Assembly: GCA_910578075.1 (NCBI GenBank)
Contig: CAJTPK010000021.1
Coordinates: 6,285-70,284, forward strand
Origin: an uncultured Muribaculaceae bacterium
GTDB lineage: Bacteria > Bacteroidota > Bacteroidia > Bacteroidales > Muribaculaceae
Reading direction: 5' to 3'
Length of the DNA: 64,000 nucleotides
Of the stretch, positions 55,544-64,000 are shown piece after piece. The stretch's first letter is position 1. Each line of letters opens with the position of its first letter. The translations under genes were made by a program, and so were the position numbers. The notes below the pieces were generated by a model. That model was not told the DNA's origin and ran no database searches. It saw nothing but the letters and a program-made list of their open reading frames with translations.

Positions 55544-55567
55544 AAGCCTCATTATTAAATGAGGCTT
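55544..55567. terminator. Hairpin between convergent yjbQ and tex
   Basis: AAGCCTCATT, loop ATTA, AATGAGGCTT: a perfect 10-bp stem. The T runs on both sides are short. The tex stop codon (55566-55568) touches the stem. Confidence 0.6.
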
Positions 55568-57710
55568 AAATCATTGATAGACTGATGCGTTTGCGGGGGT
55601 AATCGATGTCGGAGACGGTGACTTCGATCTGCTGACCGAGACGAAGGACATCGCTTACTGCGGCAATGCGTCGGGTAGATATTTTTGAGATGTGCAGCAG
55701 TCCGTTCTCCTTGATCCCGAGGTCAACAAACGCTCCGAATGCAGTTATGTTGCTGACAACTCCGGGTAGCTTCATGCCGATTGAGAGCTGTTCGAATGAT
55801 TCAATTGCCGGATGGAATGCTGTGTCAGCATTGTCAGTTCGGGGATCGCGTCCCGGTTTGCGTAGTTCTGTCACAATATCGGCTATTGTTTCTTGTCCTC
55901 CTATTCCTTGTGTGGCTAATTTTACAGGATCAATGCGGTCGAGCACAGCATTATTGGCAGGAAGCTCTGCCGGTTTTACCCCAAGCATATTGGCAATTGC
56001 CTTAACTATGTGGTAACTTTCAGGGTGAATGCCTGTATTGTCAAGAGGTTCCGGTCCTTCTGCAATACGCAAGAAGCCAGCTGCCTGTTCGAATGCTTTG
56101 TCTCCGAGACGCGGCACTTTCTTCAGATCACGTCGGGTGCGGAACGGACCGTTTTCAGTCCGGTATTTTACAATGTTGGCAGCCAAGGCCGGACCAATGC
56201 CCGAAACATATGAAAGCAGGCTTGCTGATGCAGTGTTGACATCAACCCCAACAGCATTTACACAACTCATGACAGTATAATCAAGAGCATTCTTTAGTTT
56301 GCTCTGGTCTACGTCATGTTGATATTGTCCTACACCTATTGATTTGGGATCGATTTTTACCAGCTCTGCAAGGGGATCCATAAGTCTTCTGCCTATTGAA
56401 ACGGCTCCTCTGACTGTCACATCCTTATCAGGAAACTCCATGCGGGCAAGTTCCGAGGCTGAATAGACAGAGGCTCCATCTTCGCTGACAACAAAAATGG
56501 AATTGGAATCCATAATGCGATAATCTTTGATGAATTTTTCAGTTTCTCTGGAAGCTGTGCCGTTTCCAAGGGCAGTGGCATTCAACTTATATTTGCTTAT
56601 CAGTCGTTTAAGAACAGTTTCCGCTCCATTCAAGTCATTTTTTGGAGGAGTAGGGTATATCACAGCTTCGTCAAGTAGATTACCTTGCTCATCGATAGCG
56701 ACAACCTTGCATCCAGTTCTATAGCCGGGATCTATTGCAAGTATGCGTCTCCCCTTAAGAGGAGAGGCCAATAAGAGTTGTCTGAGATTCTGCGAGAAAA
56801 TATCTATTGCAACTCTATCCGCTTCTTCCTTCAGTTCCGTTGAGACCTCATTCTCAACGGAAGGTTTGATAAGGCGTTTGGTTGCGTCGTAAACAGCATC
56901 GGCAATAATATCCGCACAACTGGAGTTGGCACTGCGGGGTATGAAACTGTTTGCCAACGATTCTTCCAATTTGTCGCGTGTCTCATCAAGCGAGAACTTT
57001 ACTTTTATCAAGCCCTCAGATTCCGCACGCCTTAGGGCAAGGTATTGATGGGATGAAATTTTACGTACTGAATTGGAAAAATTGGCATATGTGGCGAGAG
57101 GGGAGTTCTCCAATTCATTATCTTTCCCTTTTGCCGGGCTGCATACCAAAGATCCTGTCCGGCGGTATGTGTTGCGGGTCATGTTTCTCAGTCTGGAAGA
57201 TTCCGATGCCCATTCCGCAATTATGTCGCAGGCACCCGTAAGGGCGTCATCAGCAGATGTTATATCGTTGTTTTTACCTAAAAAACGTAGTGCTGCGTTT
57301 GTCGGATCAGCCACATTGCCGGACATGATCAGTTTTGCAAGAGGCTCAAGTCCGCGTTCGCGGGCGATTGTGGCCCGTGTGCGTTTCTTTGGTTTGAAGG
57401 GAGCGTAAATATCCTCTACTTCGGTCAGGGAGGTTGCATTCTGCAGGCTCTGTTCAATTTTGGGCGTCATAGCTCCTGCCTCAGATATAGCCTGTAATAC
57501 GTATTCCTTGCGGGCGTATAGGTCTCTGACAGTCTTGAGAGTCGTCTCTATATTTCTTACTGCCACTTCGTCGAGAGCACCGGTTGCTTCTTTACGGTAA
57601 CGGCTGATAAAGGGCACAGTTGCCCCCTCATCGAGAAGATTGACAACCGCTGATACTCCTTTTTCCGGCAAATTAAGCCGTGTGCATATATCTGATATTA
57701 TATTATTCAT
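55566..57710 (-). CDS. tex: Tex family RNA-binding transcription accessory protein
   Basis: 714 residues. The N-terminal helical Tex domain (VPFISRYRKEATGALDE), the YqgF-like nuclease fold (LAIDPGYRTGCKVVAID), helix-hairpin-helix repeats (YRTENGPFRTRRDLKKV) and a C-terminal S1 domain (GVVSNITAFGAFVDLGIKENGLLHIS, shown as GAFVDLG and GLLHIS elements) are all there. It binds nucleic acid and affects transcription. Its start overlaps the upstream FAD oxidoreductase gene by 8 bases. Confidence 0.95.
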   Translation of the reverse strand: MNNIISDICTRLNLPEKGVSAVVNLLDEGATVPFISRYRKEATGALDEVAVRNIETTLKTVRDLYARKEYVLQAISEAGAMTPKIEQSLQNATSLTEVEDIYAPFKPKKRTRATIARERGLEPLAKLIMSGNVADPTNAALRFLGKNNDITSADDALTGACDIIAEWASESSRLRNMTRNTYRRTGSLVCSPAKGKDNELENSPLATYANFSNSVRKISSHQYLALRRAESEGLIKVKFSLDETRDKLEESLANSFIPRSANSSCADIIADAVYDATKRLIKPSVENEVSTELKEEADRVAIDIFSQNLRQLLLASPLKGRRILAIDPGYRTGCKVVAIDEQGNLLDEAVIYPTPPKNDLNGAETVLKRLISKYKLNATALGNGTASRETEKFIKDYRIMDSNSIFVVSEDGASVYSASELARMEFPDKDVTVRGAVSIGRRLMDPLAELVKIDPKSIGVGQYQHDVDQSKLKNALDYTVMSCVNAVGVDVNTASASLLSYVSGIGPALAANIVKYRTENGPFRTRRDLKKVPRLGDKAFEQAAGFLRIAEGPEPLDNTGIHPESYHIVKAIANMLGVKPAELPANNAVLDRIDPVKLATQGIGGQETIADIVTELRKPGRDPRTDNADTAFHPAIESFEQLSIGMKLPGVVSNITAFGAFVDLGIKENGLLHISKISTRRIAAVSDVLRLGQQIEVTVSDIDYPRKRISLSMI

Positions 57711-59592
57711 TGTTTGGGCTGTAATATGGCTTTTTTAGGTTTTTCTGATTATTGAAACGTTGATTATCCGGGAGGTTGTCTGCATTTTTCCCAATTCCTT
57801 TCTGCATTAGATTCTTGAGAGTGGGAAGATGCTTAGAGTATACCTCCCGAGGCGAACAATTATTCTTGTTGCAAATGTTTGCCGCAATACCTGCTACTTC
57901 TCCCATCATTGCAGTAGTACGCATTACCCGGACTGTCCCTAATCCGACATGTGTACAACTGATATTCCTTCCTGCCATCAGAAGATTGCTGATATTTCTG
58001 GAATAAAGGCATCTGTAAGGCACGGCATAGGGGTATATCCTGTAATGTTTTGTCTCGGCCTTGTATGGTTCACCGTTGAAGTTAAGAGCATTCTTGGGAT
58101 CTTGAAAATGCAAGTCAATACTCCATGAGGTTGTGAATGATGCGTCTTCGTGGAAAACATTTTTATCAATGTCATCCTGTTTGAGGATATAGTCACCCAT
58201 AAGTCTTCTTGATTCCCTTCTTCCGCCTATGTAAGCTGCCCATTCAAGGCTCTGGTTCCCAAATTCTTTTAACTTAAGGTGATTCTTTATATAATCCCAG
58301 TTTGAGAATAACACCATCAGCCCGTAGTCGCGAATCCATTCGGCGTCTTTAATCTGATCTTTACCAATTCCCGCCTCCCATGTCCATTCTCCATGGGTTA
58401 CTCTTTCGCAATTGTCATCATTAAATGGTAGATCAAAATCAAAATGGGGGAAAGGTTGTGGATTGTTTTTCTCTTCAGAATACCATTGCACAGATGCGCC
58501 CATCGTCATATTGTCGGGAGAATCTGGAGCTAAAGATTCACCGAACTCTGATGAAGCTTCGCGTCCTTCCCTGTAATCCGCACCAGCAAGGTATCCTAAT
58601 GTGCCATCACCTGTACAGTCTATGAATATCGGAGCTGTCAGGGTGATTATATTGCCATTTTCTATATTTGAAGCTTGAATGGAGGATATCCTATTACCTT
58701 CAGTTTTAGCTTTGTTCACATGATAAGAGGGGAATAGAGTAATATTGGAATTGGATTTTATAAATTCAAGCTTCTTATCGTCTTCGTAATATTCAGCTGG
58801 TTTTGCATTCCCTTTTCTTGTATGCCCAAACTCTCTTACCATTCTGCCTAATCCTTTATTGGGACCTAATTCTATTCTACCACCCAAATGAACTCTGACT
58901 TCGGCACTGTTGTTTCCGCCAAGTACAGGCCGGTCATTTATTAATGCGACTTTGGATCCGAGTCTTGCAGCGCTCATTGCAGCGCACATTCCGGCGGTGC
59001 CAGCCCCAGCAACTATAATGTCGAAATTTTGTGGGTCAAGATATACAGGCGGGTTTAATTTAGATCTTAAATTTTTCAACTCCTCACCGCTGTCAGGAAG
59101 AGGCAAAGATTTATCAGTTGTAAGGATGATGGCATCGCATCTTCCGTTAAAACCGGTAAGATCGTGGAGCTTTAGTTCTGTATCGCCCTTTTTTAAAGAA
59201 ATTTTACCGGCGTATTGCCATTCCCATTTGTCTCCGGTCGAGCCGAGGTTCGTTTTAAGGGTTTTGTTCCCGATTTTAATATTGAATTGTCCCGCTCCTT
59301 TCTTTTGTGACCAAGGGGATGTCCAGTTAAATGTGCGGGTATATACGTGATAGACTCCATTTTCCGGAATTGATACTTCTGTTTTTGCGTCATCAACTGC
59401 CTTTCCAAGACCATGAGCCATTAAGTATGGAGAACCCATCTGATCCATAAATTGCTGGTCAACCACCCAACCTCCCTTGTCGGCAAAAGACTCTGCTTCA
59501 ATAAGTATGGTTGAGGCATTGGCGTTCCCCAAGACGAAGAGATGAAAAGATAATAAAATAAAGACGCGCTTTAGACCAAGGTAATTAATCAT
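57703..59592 (-). CDS. Secreted FAD-dependent oxidoreductase with N-terminal carbohydrate-binding-like domain
   Basis: 629 residues. A signal peptide (about 1-26) is followed by a beta-sandwich domain (about 30-160; EAESFADKGGW, RTFNWTSPW, DLTGFNGRCDAI) and an FAD-oxidoreductase domain starting at FDIIVAGAGTAGMCAAMSAARLG, the dinucleotide-binding motif, then LGGNNSAEVRVHLGGR. The C-terminal part has LLMAGRNISCTHVGLGTVRVM, typical of the FAD_oxidored family found in glycan-degradation loci. The substrate is unknown. It looks richer in Asn, Lys and A/T-ending codons than tex, hinting at a different origin (impression, not measured). It forms a unit with tex. Confidence 0.82.
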   Translation of the reverse strand: MINYLGLKRVFILLSFHLFVLGNANASTILIEAESFADKGGWVVDQQFMDQMGSPYLMAHGLGKAVDDAKTEVSIPENGVYHVYTRTFNWTSPWSQKKGAGQFNIKIGNKTLKTNLGSTGDKWEWQYAGKISLKKGDTELKLHDLTGFNGRCDAIILTTDKSLPLPDSGEELKNLRSKLNPPVYLDPQNFDIIVAGAGTAGMCAAMSAARLGSKVALINDRPVLGGNNSAEVRVHLGGRIELGPNKGLGRMVREFGHTRKGNAKPAEYYEDDKKLEFIKSNSNITLFPSYHVNKAKTEGNRISSIQASNIENGNIITLTAPIFIDCTGDGTLGYLAGADYREGREASSEFGESLAPDSPDNMTMGASVQWYSEEKNNPQPFPHFDFDLPFNDDNCERVTHGEWTWEAGIGKDQIKDAEWIRDYGLMVLFSNWDYIKNHLKLKEFGNQSLEWAAYIGGRRESRRLMGDYILKQDDIDKNVFHEDASFTTSWSIDLHFQDPKNALNFNGEPYKAETKHYRIYPYAVPYRCLYSRNISNLLMAGRNISCTHVGLGTVRVMRTTAMMGEVAGIAANICNKNNCSPREVYSKHLPTLKNLMQKGIGKNADNLPDNQRFNNQKNLKKPYYSPNNE

Positions 59593-59633
59593 GATATTGA
59601 TGTTAATGTTAAGGTTACAAAAAAATCACATTG

Positions 59634-59664
59634 CAAAATTACAAAATTTTTATTTTAAAACAAT
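59634..59664 (-). promoter_or_regulatory. Promoter of the FAD oxidoreductase-tex unit
   Basis: On the minus strand ATTG (59664-59661), a 19-base spacer and TAATTTTG (59641-59634). The -7 box is perfect. It lies 41 bases before the ATG. Confidence 0.6.
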
Positions 59665-59810
59665 AATGTCAAATAATGTTTCATTTTGAAAGAAGTTTCT
59701 GTTAATGAATAGAAATATAATCAGAGGTATTAAAACACTAAATCAGAAAAAAGATGTTAATGATATGTAAAACGTAGTAGTTTGGCTTGGAATATGAGTG
59801 GCTGGGTGTG

Positions 59811-60278
59811 ATGATAAAGTTTGATAATAGATATGGGATTGAGAGTGTTGATGCATTCTTGCGGCTTTATGGCGACATATTGCGCGAAAAATTTGCTGAA
59901 AACGGTAGCGACTCAGATAGTCAGGGCGGATATCCCGACGTGATTTATTTCCGTCCGTTGCCTGATGAGGAGAATGAATATGGAGACGTTGTGGTGAAAC
60001 TCGATGACAGCGTATACATCTCAGAGCGACAGATCGGTAAGATGGGTTTCTCTATGCCGGAGTTGTTTGCTATCCTTGCACATGAGCTGGGGCATATCCT
60101 GTATCATACTCATCCGTGGGGATTTGATTCAGAAGAACGTGCGGATTCACTTGCCGCCGAGCTTGGTCTTGGTAGTCAGATGATATCAGCCCTTGAGCGT
60201 ATCATAGCATCGCGGAGGTTCCGGAATGTAACTTCCGCTCTTGTGAGACGTATACAGTTTCTACAGCATCTTGCATAA
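59811..60278 (+). CDS. Small HELGH zinc-metallopeptidase-like protein
   Basis: 155 residues from ATG at 59811; a TTG at 59787 is a possible longer start. The zinc motif ILAHELGHILYH (H91, E92, H95) is followed by EERADSLAAELGL, whose Glu would be the third ligand. This order (HExxH, then E..AD..AAELG) resembles ImmA/IrrE or M48-like peptidases. There is no signal peptide, membrane helix or helix-turn-helix, and no antitoxin or repressor gene beside it. The target is unknown. Confidence 0.65.
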   Translation: MIKFDNRYGIESVDAFLRLYGDILREKFAENGSDSDSQGGYPDVIYFRPLPDEENEYGDVVVKLDDSVYISERQIGKMGFSMPELFAILAHELGHILYHTHPWGFDSEERADSLAAELGLGSQMISALERIIASRRFRNVTSALVRRIQFLQHLA

Positions 60279-60280
60279 TA

Positions 60281-60317
60281 ACAGCCCTTACGGAGCGTTT
60301 AAAACGATAGGGGCTGT
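60281..60317 (+). terminator. Hairpin between the metallopeptidase and the TonB receptor
   Basis: ACAGCCC (60281-60287) pairs with GGGCTGT (60311-60317), with a second inner stem CGTTT/AAACG. There is no T run, so it may be a weak terminator or part of the leader of the receptor gene 33 bases downstream. Confidence 0.4.
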
Positions 60318-60349
60318 GTTGCGGTATGTGAGGCAGCAGACTGTATCCA

Positions 60350-62758
60350 ATGATTAAAATTCGAATTTACATATTATTTATTGTGTCATTATTCTTGACC
60401 GCCAATCTGTTTGCTGAGAATGTGAAAGTTTCGGGAAAGGTTGTGGATAATGAGGATAAGCCTGTGGAGTTTGCTACGATACGTGTGGCCGGCACAGCTA
60501 TCGGTACTAACTCTGACCTGAAGGGTCAATATAGTCTTTCGGTTGCGCAGAAGGATACCATAGAACTTGTGTATAGCTGCATTGGTTTCAAGACCGTGAC
60601 ACACAAGCTTGTGAATCCAAAGGGGGATCTTACGCTTAATGTCAGGATGTATCCTAATGATGTAGAGCTTAAGGAACTTGAGGTGTTGGGTTTTAGAAAC
60701 AGTGTGAACGGCATGCAAAGTTTCGACACAGAGAGTTTCAAATTGTCGCCTGATGTATCCGGTGGAAGCGTGGAGGCGATGATCTCTACAATGCCTGGTG
60801 TAAATTCTTCCAATGAATTAAGTTCGCAATATTCGGTAAGAGGAGGATCATTTGATGAGAATTCCGTATATATCAACGGCACGGAGATATATCGGCCTCA
60901 GCTTGTCAGAGCGGGACAGCAGGAGGGATTGAGTATAATCAATCCCGATATGGTAGGTAGCCTTAAATTTTCCTCAGGTGGATTCCCCGCCAGATATGAT
61001 GACAAGATGTCTTCCGCTCTTGACATTACGTATCGAGAACCGGAAGCGTTTGAAGGAGCTGTGTCAGCCAGTCTGATGGGAGCGTCTGTAACAATAGGTC
61101 AGAATTCCGGAAAATTCTCGCAACTTCATGGTCTGCGGTTCAAGAAAAACAATTCCCTGCTTTCATCGATGGATACTAAAGGGGAATATGATCCTACCTA
61201 TTTCGATTATCAGACGAATCTTAATCTGAAACCCAATGATAGATGGACTGTAAATTTCTTAGGTAATATATCGCTTAATCACTACAATTTCACACCAAGC
61301 AGTCGTGAGACTACATTTGGCACAGCTCAGGATGTGAAGCATTTCAAGGTATATTTCGATGGTCAGGAGAAAGATAAATTTGAAACTTTTCTTGGATCCT
61401 TGTCTGTCCAATACCGTCATAACCGTGCCACAAGCTTTATGCTTGGAGCGTCCGGATTTCTTACCAATGAGCTTGTTTCATATGACATATCCGGTGAATA
61501 CTGGCTCGATCAGGCAGGCACATCAGGATCTGAAGGTGTAGGAGGGGAGTTAGGTGTAGGTAAATATATGGAGCATTCCCGTAACCGACTGAAAGCGTCT
61601 GTGTTCCGTCTGTTTCTTAAAGGTCAAACGCGTATCAAGGGGAATCATATATCTTATGGCGTTGATTACAGACGCGAAAATTTCAGAGACCGTACCAAAG
61701 AGTGGGAGTGGAGGGATTCAGCCGGTTATTCGCTTCCGACATTACCTGATGGCGTCCACCTGATTTATAATCTCTCGTCAAATCATAATCTTTCTACCAA
61801 CCGATTGTCTGCTTATGCGGAGGATGCATATTATATAGACACAGACAAGGCATACATGACCTTGAACGGAGGTGTAAGATTCTCATATTGGGATTTTAAT
61901 AAGGAATTCCTTGTGTCACCGCGTGTGAACTTTTCTCTGACGCCAGCGGGAAGCAGCTTTAACTTCCGTGCGGCTGCAGGTCTATATTACCAATCACCGT
62001 TCTACAAGGAATTCCGAAGAGCCCTGACAGATGCTGAAGGCAACCATACAATTGAATTGAACCGCGACATAAAGTCACCCCGCAGTCTTCATTTTATACT
62101 TGCGACTGACTATAACTTCCGGGCGATGAATCGCCCATTCAAGCTCACCGGAGAGTTTTATTACAAGAATATGTCCAATCTCATATCGTATGAGTATGAC
62201 AATCTTAAGGTCAATTATTCCGGAGTAAATGATTCCAAAGGGTACGTAACAGGTCTCGATCTCAAACTTTTCGGTCAGTTTGTGGAGGGCTCTGATTCCT
62301 GGTTGAGTTTCTCGCTGATGAAAACCCAGCAGACACTTGATGGAAAGAAAGTGCCGCTGCCAAGCGACCAACGTTATTCAGTGAGTCTGTATTTCACAGA
62401 TTATTTCCCTAAATTTCCAAAACTTAAATTCAGTCTGAGGGGAATTTTTGCAGACGGTCTTACAATGACAGCGCCACATAAGAGTCGTACGGAATCATAT
62501 TTCCGTGCGCCATCATACAAAAGGGTGGATATCGGACTGAGTTATCAGCTTGTGGGGGCACCAACCAATGGAGTGCGCCCATACAATTTCTGGCGTCATT
62601 TCAAAAGCATAGTCATAGGATTGGATTGCTTCAATCTCTTTGATATCAGCAACGTCAGCAGTTATTACTGGGTTACGGATGTCAACAACATCCAATATGC
62701 TGTTCCAAACTATCTGACACGCCGCCAGTTCAATGTGCGTCTGTCTGTTGAATTCTGA
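60350..62758 (+). CDS. TonB-dependent receptor with carboxypeptidase-regulatory-like N-domain
   Basis: 802 residues. A signal peptide (about 1-22), then a CarboxypepD_reg-like beta domain (VSGKVVDNEDKPVEFATIRVAG, shown as VSGKVVDNEDKPVEF), a plug with SSQYSVRGGSFDENSVYING and SLKFSSGGFPARYDDKMSSALDI, and a beta-barrel ending in FNVRLSVEF with terminal Phe. No SusD gene follows, so it is not a standard glycan pair. The ligand is unknown. Its 3' end overlaps the convergent B3/4 gene by 29 bases. Confidence 0.87.
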   Translation: MIKIRIYILFIVSLFLTANLFAENVKVSGKVVDNEDKPVEFATIRVAGTAIGTNSDLKGQYSLSVAQKDTIELVYSCIGFKTVTHKLVNPKGDLTLNVRMYPNDVELKELEVLGFRNSVNGMQSFDTESFKLSPDVSGGSVEAMISTMPGVNSSNELSSQYSVRGGSFDENSVYINGTEIYRPQLVRAGQQEGLSIINPDMVGSLKFSSGGFPARYDDKMSSALDITYREPEAFEGAVSASLMGASVTIGQNSGKFSQLHGLRFKKNNSLLSSMDTKGEYDPTYFDYQTNLNLKPNDRWTVNFLGNISLNHYNFTPSSRETTFGTAQDVKHFKVYFDGQEKDKFETFLGSLSVQYRHNRATSFMLGASGFLTNELVSYDISGEYWLDQAGTSGSEGVGGELGVGKYMEHSRNRLKASVFRLFLKGQTRIKGNHISYGVDYRRENFRDRTKEWEWRDSAGYSLPTLPDGVHLIYNLSSNHNLSTNRLSAYAEDAYYIDTDKAYMTLNGGVRFSYWDFNKEFLVSPRVNFSLTPAGSSFNFRAAAGLYYQSPFYKEFRRALTDAEGNHTIELNRDIKSPRSLHFILATDYNFRAMNRPFKLTGEFYYKNMSNLISYEYDNLKVNYSGVNDSKGYVTGLDLKLFGQFVEGSDSWLSFSLMKTQQTLDGKKVPLPSDQRYSVSLYFTDYFPKFPKLKFSLRGIFADGLTMTAPHKSRTESYFRAPSYKRVDIGLSYQLVGAPTNGVRPYNFWRHFKSIVIGLDCFNLFDISNVSSYYWVTDVNNIQYAVPNYLTRRQFNVRLSVEF

Positions 62759-63416
62759 CAACTTTTACCTCAACATTTTCAGGTAAACAATGTCGGTTGA
62801 ATAAGGTGACTACATATTTCTCAAGTTCGTTGATATCCTCGTTCCCATCATAGACGTTTATCAGCATCAGCAGTCGCTTAGTGTCTGGAGTAAGCTTTGT
62901 CCGTTCTTCATCGCTTGTGGGTGTGCCAATGCTTCCTATAGCATCACGGTAGACAGGTAAGTTCTCAATATTGAGCAAACCTCTGCCGATTGCATGAAAC
63001 TCATCTTCATGATTTCCTGAGTCAAGAAGGAGTGTGTCCCCTTGAATTTTGTCAGCATCGAATCCTCCGATACTATGTCCGGTATGCATAGAGATCAGAT
63101 TAATGAAATCCACCAGTGTTGTCAAGCGATATAGTCCCTTACCATTGACTACTCTTCGGCAAAGAGCCTCGGCAGACGGACGATATCTGTTAGGCTCTTT
63201 CCCCAAAGCCTTGTAGGCTTGGCGGGTAGCTGCGATAGCGCTTCGCTTATTCACCATCTCCAGAGGATATGACTCGCGGATAGATGTTGTCTCTGCCTCA
63301 ATCTCCTGCCATAGCGAATCGGCAGTTGCAGGATTGTCAACGGTTGCCTCGATAGCCAATACTCTCAGTTCAGGAGCAGCTGATTTTATTTTGTCTGAAA
63401 ACTCAATATTTATCAT
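62730..63416 (-). CDS. B3/4 domain-containing protein
   Basis: 228 residues, cytoplasmic. The B3/B4 fold is the editing domain of the phenylalanyl-tRNA synthetase beta chain; here it stands alone. Typical elements are SAIAATRQAYKALGKEPNRYRPSAEALCRRV and LVDFINLISMHTGHSIGGFDADKI (given here by YKALGKEPNRYRPS and INLISM.TGHSIGGFD). Free-standing B3/4 proteins may edit mischarged tRNA, but this is not proven. Single gene with its own promoter. Confidence 0.88.
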   Translation of the reverse strand: MINIEFSDKIKSAAPELRVLAIEATVDNPATADSLWQEIEAETTSIRESYPLEMVNKRSAIAATRQAYKALGKEPNRYRPSAEALCRRVVNGKGLYRLTTLVDFINLISMHTGHSIGGFDADKIQGDTLLLDSGNHEDEFHAIGRGLLNIENLPVYRDAIGSIGTPTSDEERTKLTPDTKRLLMLINVYDGNEDINELEKYVVTLFNRHCLPENVEVKVVRIQQTDAH

Positions 63417-63432
63417 TTTGTCTGAATTTAGA

Positions 63433-63452
63433 TCGCAAATTTAATGAAAAAT
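63433..63452 (-). promoter_or_regulatory. Promoter -7 box for the B3/4 gene
   Basis: On the minus strand TAAATTTG (63443-63436) is a perfect -7 box, 19 bases before the ATG. The 20-base block around it is identical to the one at 2681-2700. No -33 box was found. Confidence 0.55.
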
Positions 63453-64000
63453 ACGTTCACAGATATAATATGTCATGTAAACTATATACTTTCTGTTGTC
63501 CAATCTCCAGTCGCTATATACGTTCTGTTATCTTATTCTGTGTTTCTGCCATTGGTTTCAAAATTGGATGTCACAAAATTGTGGTAAATTTATCACACTG
63601 CAAGATAAAATGAAGACTATTCCATACTCTCTGAACTTCAGAGAGGCGCGATGGCTGGGCTTGTTGTCGCAAAGCGAGACGTTTTCGGGTGGAGGTAATC
63701 TGTATATCGGTTATTGTTGGCTTTCTATATGCTTCAAATGGTTATACCGAGTACCAAGAACATGGAGCCAAGTTCAGAATAGGTATAGTCGCGCTGTCCT
63801 TCACAGAGAGCTTTTTCAGATTTCAGTCCATTGCCAATGGCGTTTGCAATACTGCCTCCACTCTTTTGCAGGAATTGGTGGAGTGGATGTGTCCTGAAGA
63901 ATTTCTGCGTCTTCTCGTAACCACAAATCTGGCTTAATTCATCCTCAATGGTCGTACATTTGTACGGTAAAAAAATTTTCGATAAATTTATCTATAGAAA
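63453..64000. other. About 550 bases at the window end without a supported gene
   Basis: Open frames of 133 and 82 codons overlap in two plus-strand frames and a shorter one exists on the minus strand, but none has a recognisable domain or Bacteroidales-like composition. They could be remains of a decayed gene. Palindromes are present: a 9-bp one at 63627-63645 (CTCTCTGAA-C-TTCAGAGAG) and a short one at 63953-63966 (CGTACA..TGTACG). The gene may continue outside the window. Confidence 0.4.

Noticed and set aside
63496..63937. Two overlapping plus-strand frames of 133 and 82 codons at the window end
   Set aside because: Composition is rich in Cys, Trp and Phe and unlike neighbouring genes; no domain seen. 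A decayed gene is possible but not shown.

Overview
The window reads as a chromosomal stretch of an anaerobic Bacteroidales bacterium, most likely near Muribaculaceae or Bacteroidaceae (inference from gene content, not measured). The signs are: promoters of the Bacteroidetes form TTTG-N19/20-TAnnTTTG at many gene starts with no Shine-Dalgarno dependence; DUF4492 in front of cydAB; a DUF4494 gene; a NADH dehydrogenase-like complex with a fused nuoCD and no nuoEFG; TonB receptors, a Ser-type sulfatase and an abundant OmpA. No rRNA, CRISPR array, prophage or intact insertion sequence was seen.

Layout. 1-3118: the 3' end of an alpha-2-macroglobulin gene, then rnz and an SGNH hydrolase on the minus strand, and a gene-free stretch that carries a complete small-RNA-like unit (promoter, about 100 nt, strong terminator). 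3119-8850 (minus): a three-gene cytochrome bd operon (DUF4492-cydA-cydB), two half-size chromate transporters and folC. 9032-13681 (plus): DUF4494, YggS-type PLP protein, an FHS-type sugar permease and transketolase. 13833-15854: ompA, an rluA-type pseudouridine synthase and the initiator tRNA. 16086-22613: TetR regulator, FabH-like, FabG, IspD, RecG and a DEAD-box-like helicase. 22786-26376: pyruvate:ferredoxin oxidoreductase with a structured leader. 26500-31398: sulfatase, TonB receptor and an unrecognised lipoprotein.

31592-49108 is the centrepiece: one strong promoter, 18 tightly packed genes and one strong terminator. The order is nuoA-B-CD-H, then the whole F-type ATP synthase (atpD-C-B-E-F-H-A-G), then nuoI-J-K-L-M-N, so the ATP synthase cluster sits inside the nuo cluster. 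With PFOR and cytochrome bd nearby, the window holds most of an anaerobic/nanaerobic energy chain: pyruvate to reduced ferredoxin, a proton-pumping complex lacking the NADH module, a bd quinol oxidase, and ATP synthase.

49109-49912 is gene-free and rich in palindromes, including a nested inverted-repeat element between two short direct repeats. 49913-54644: a glycogen unit (debranching enzyme, GT4 synthase, GH57 enzyme with a histone-H1-like lysine/alanine tail). 54721-63416: FKBP isomerase, YjbQ, Tex, an FAD oxidoreductase, a small HELGH metallopeptidase, a second TonB receptor and a B3/4-domain protein. The last 580 bases hold no gene I can support.
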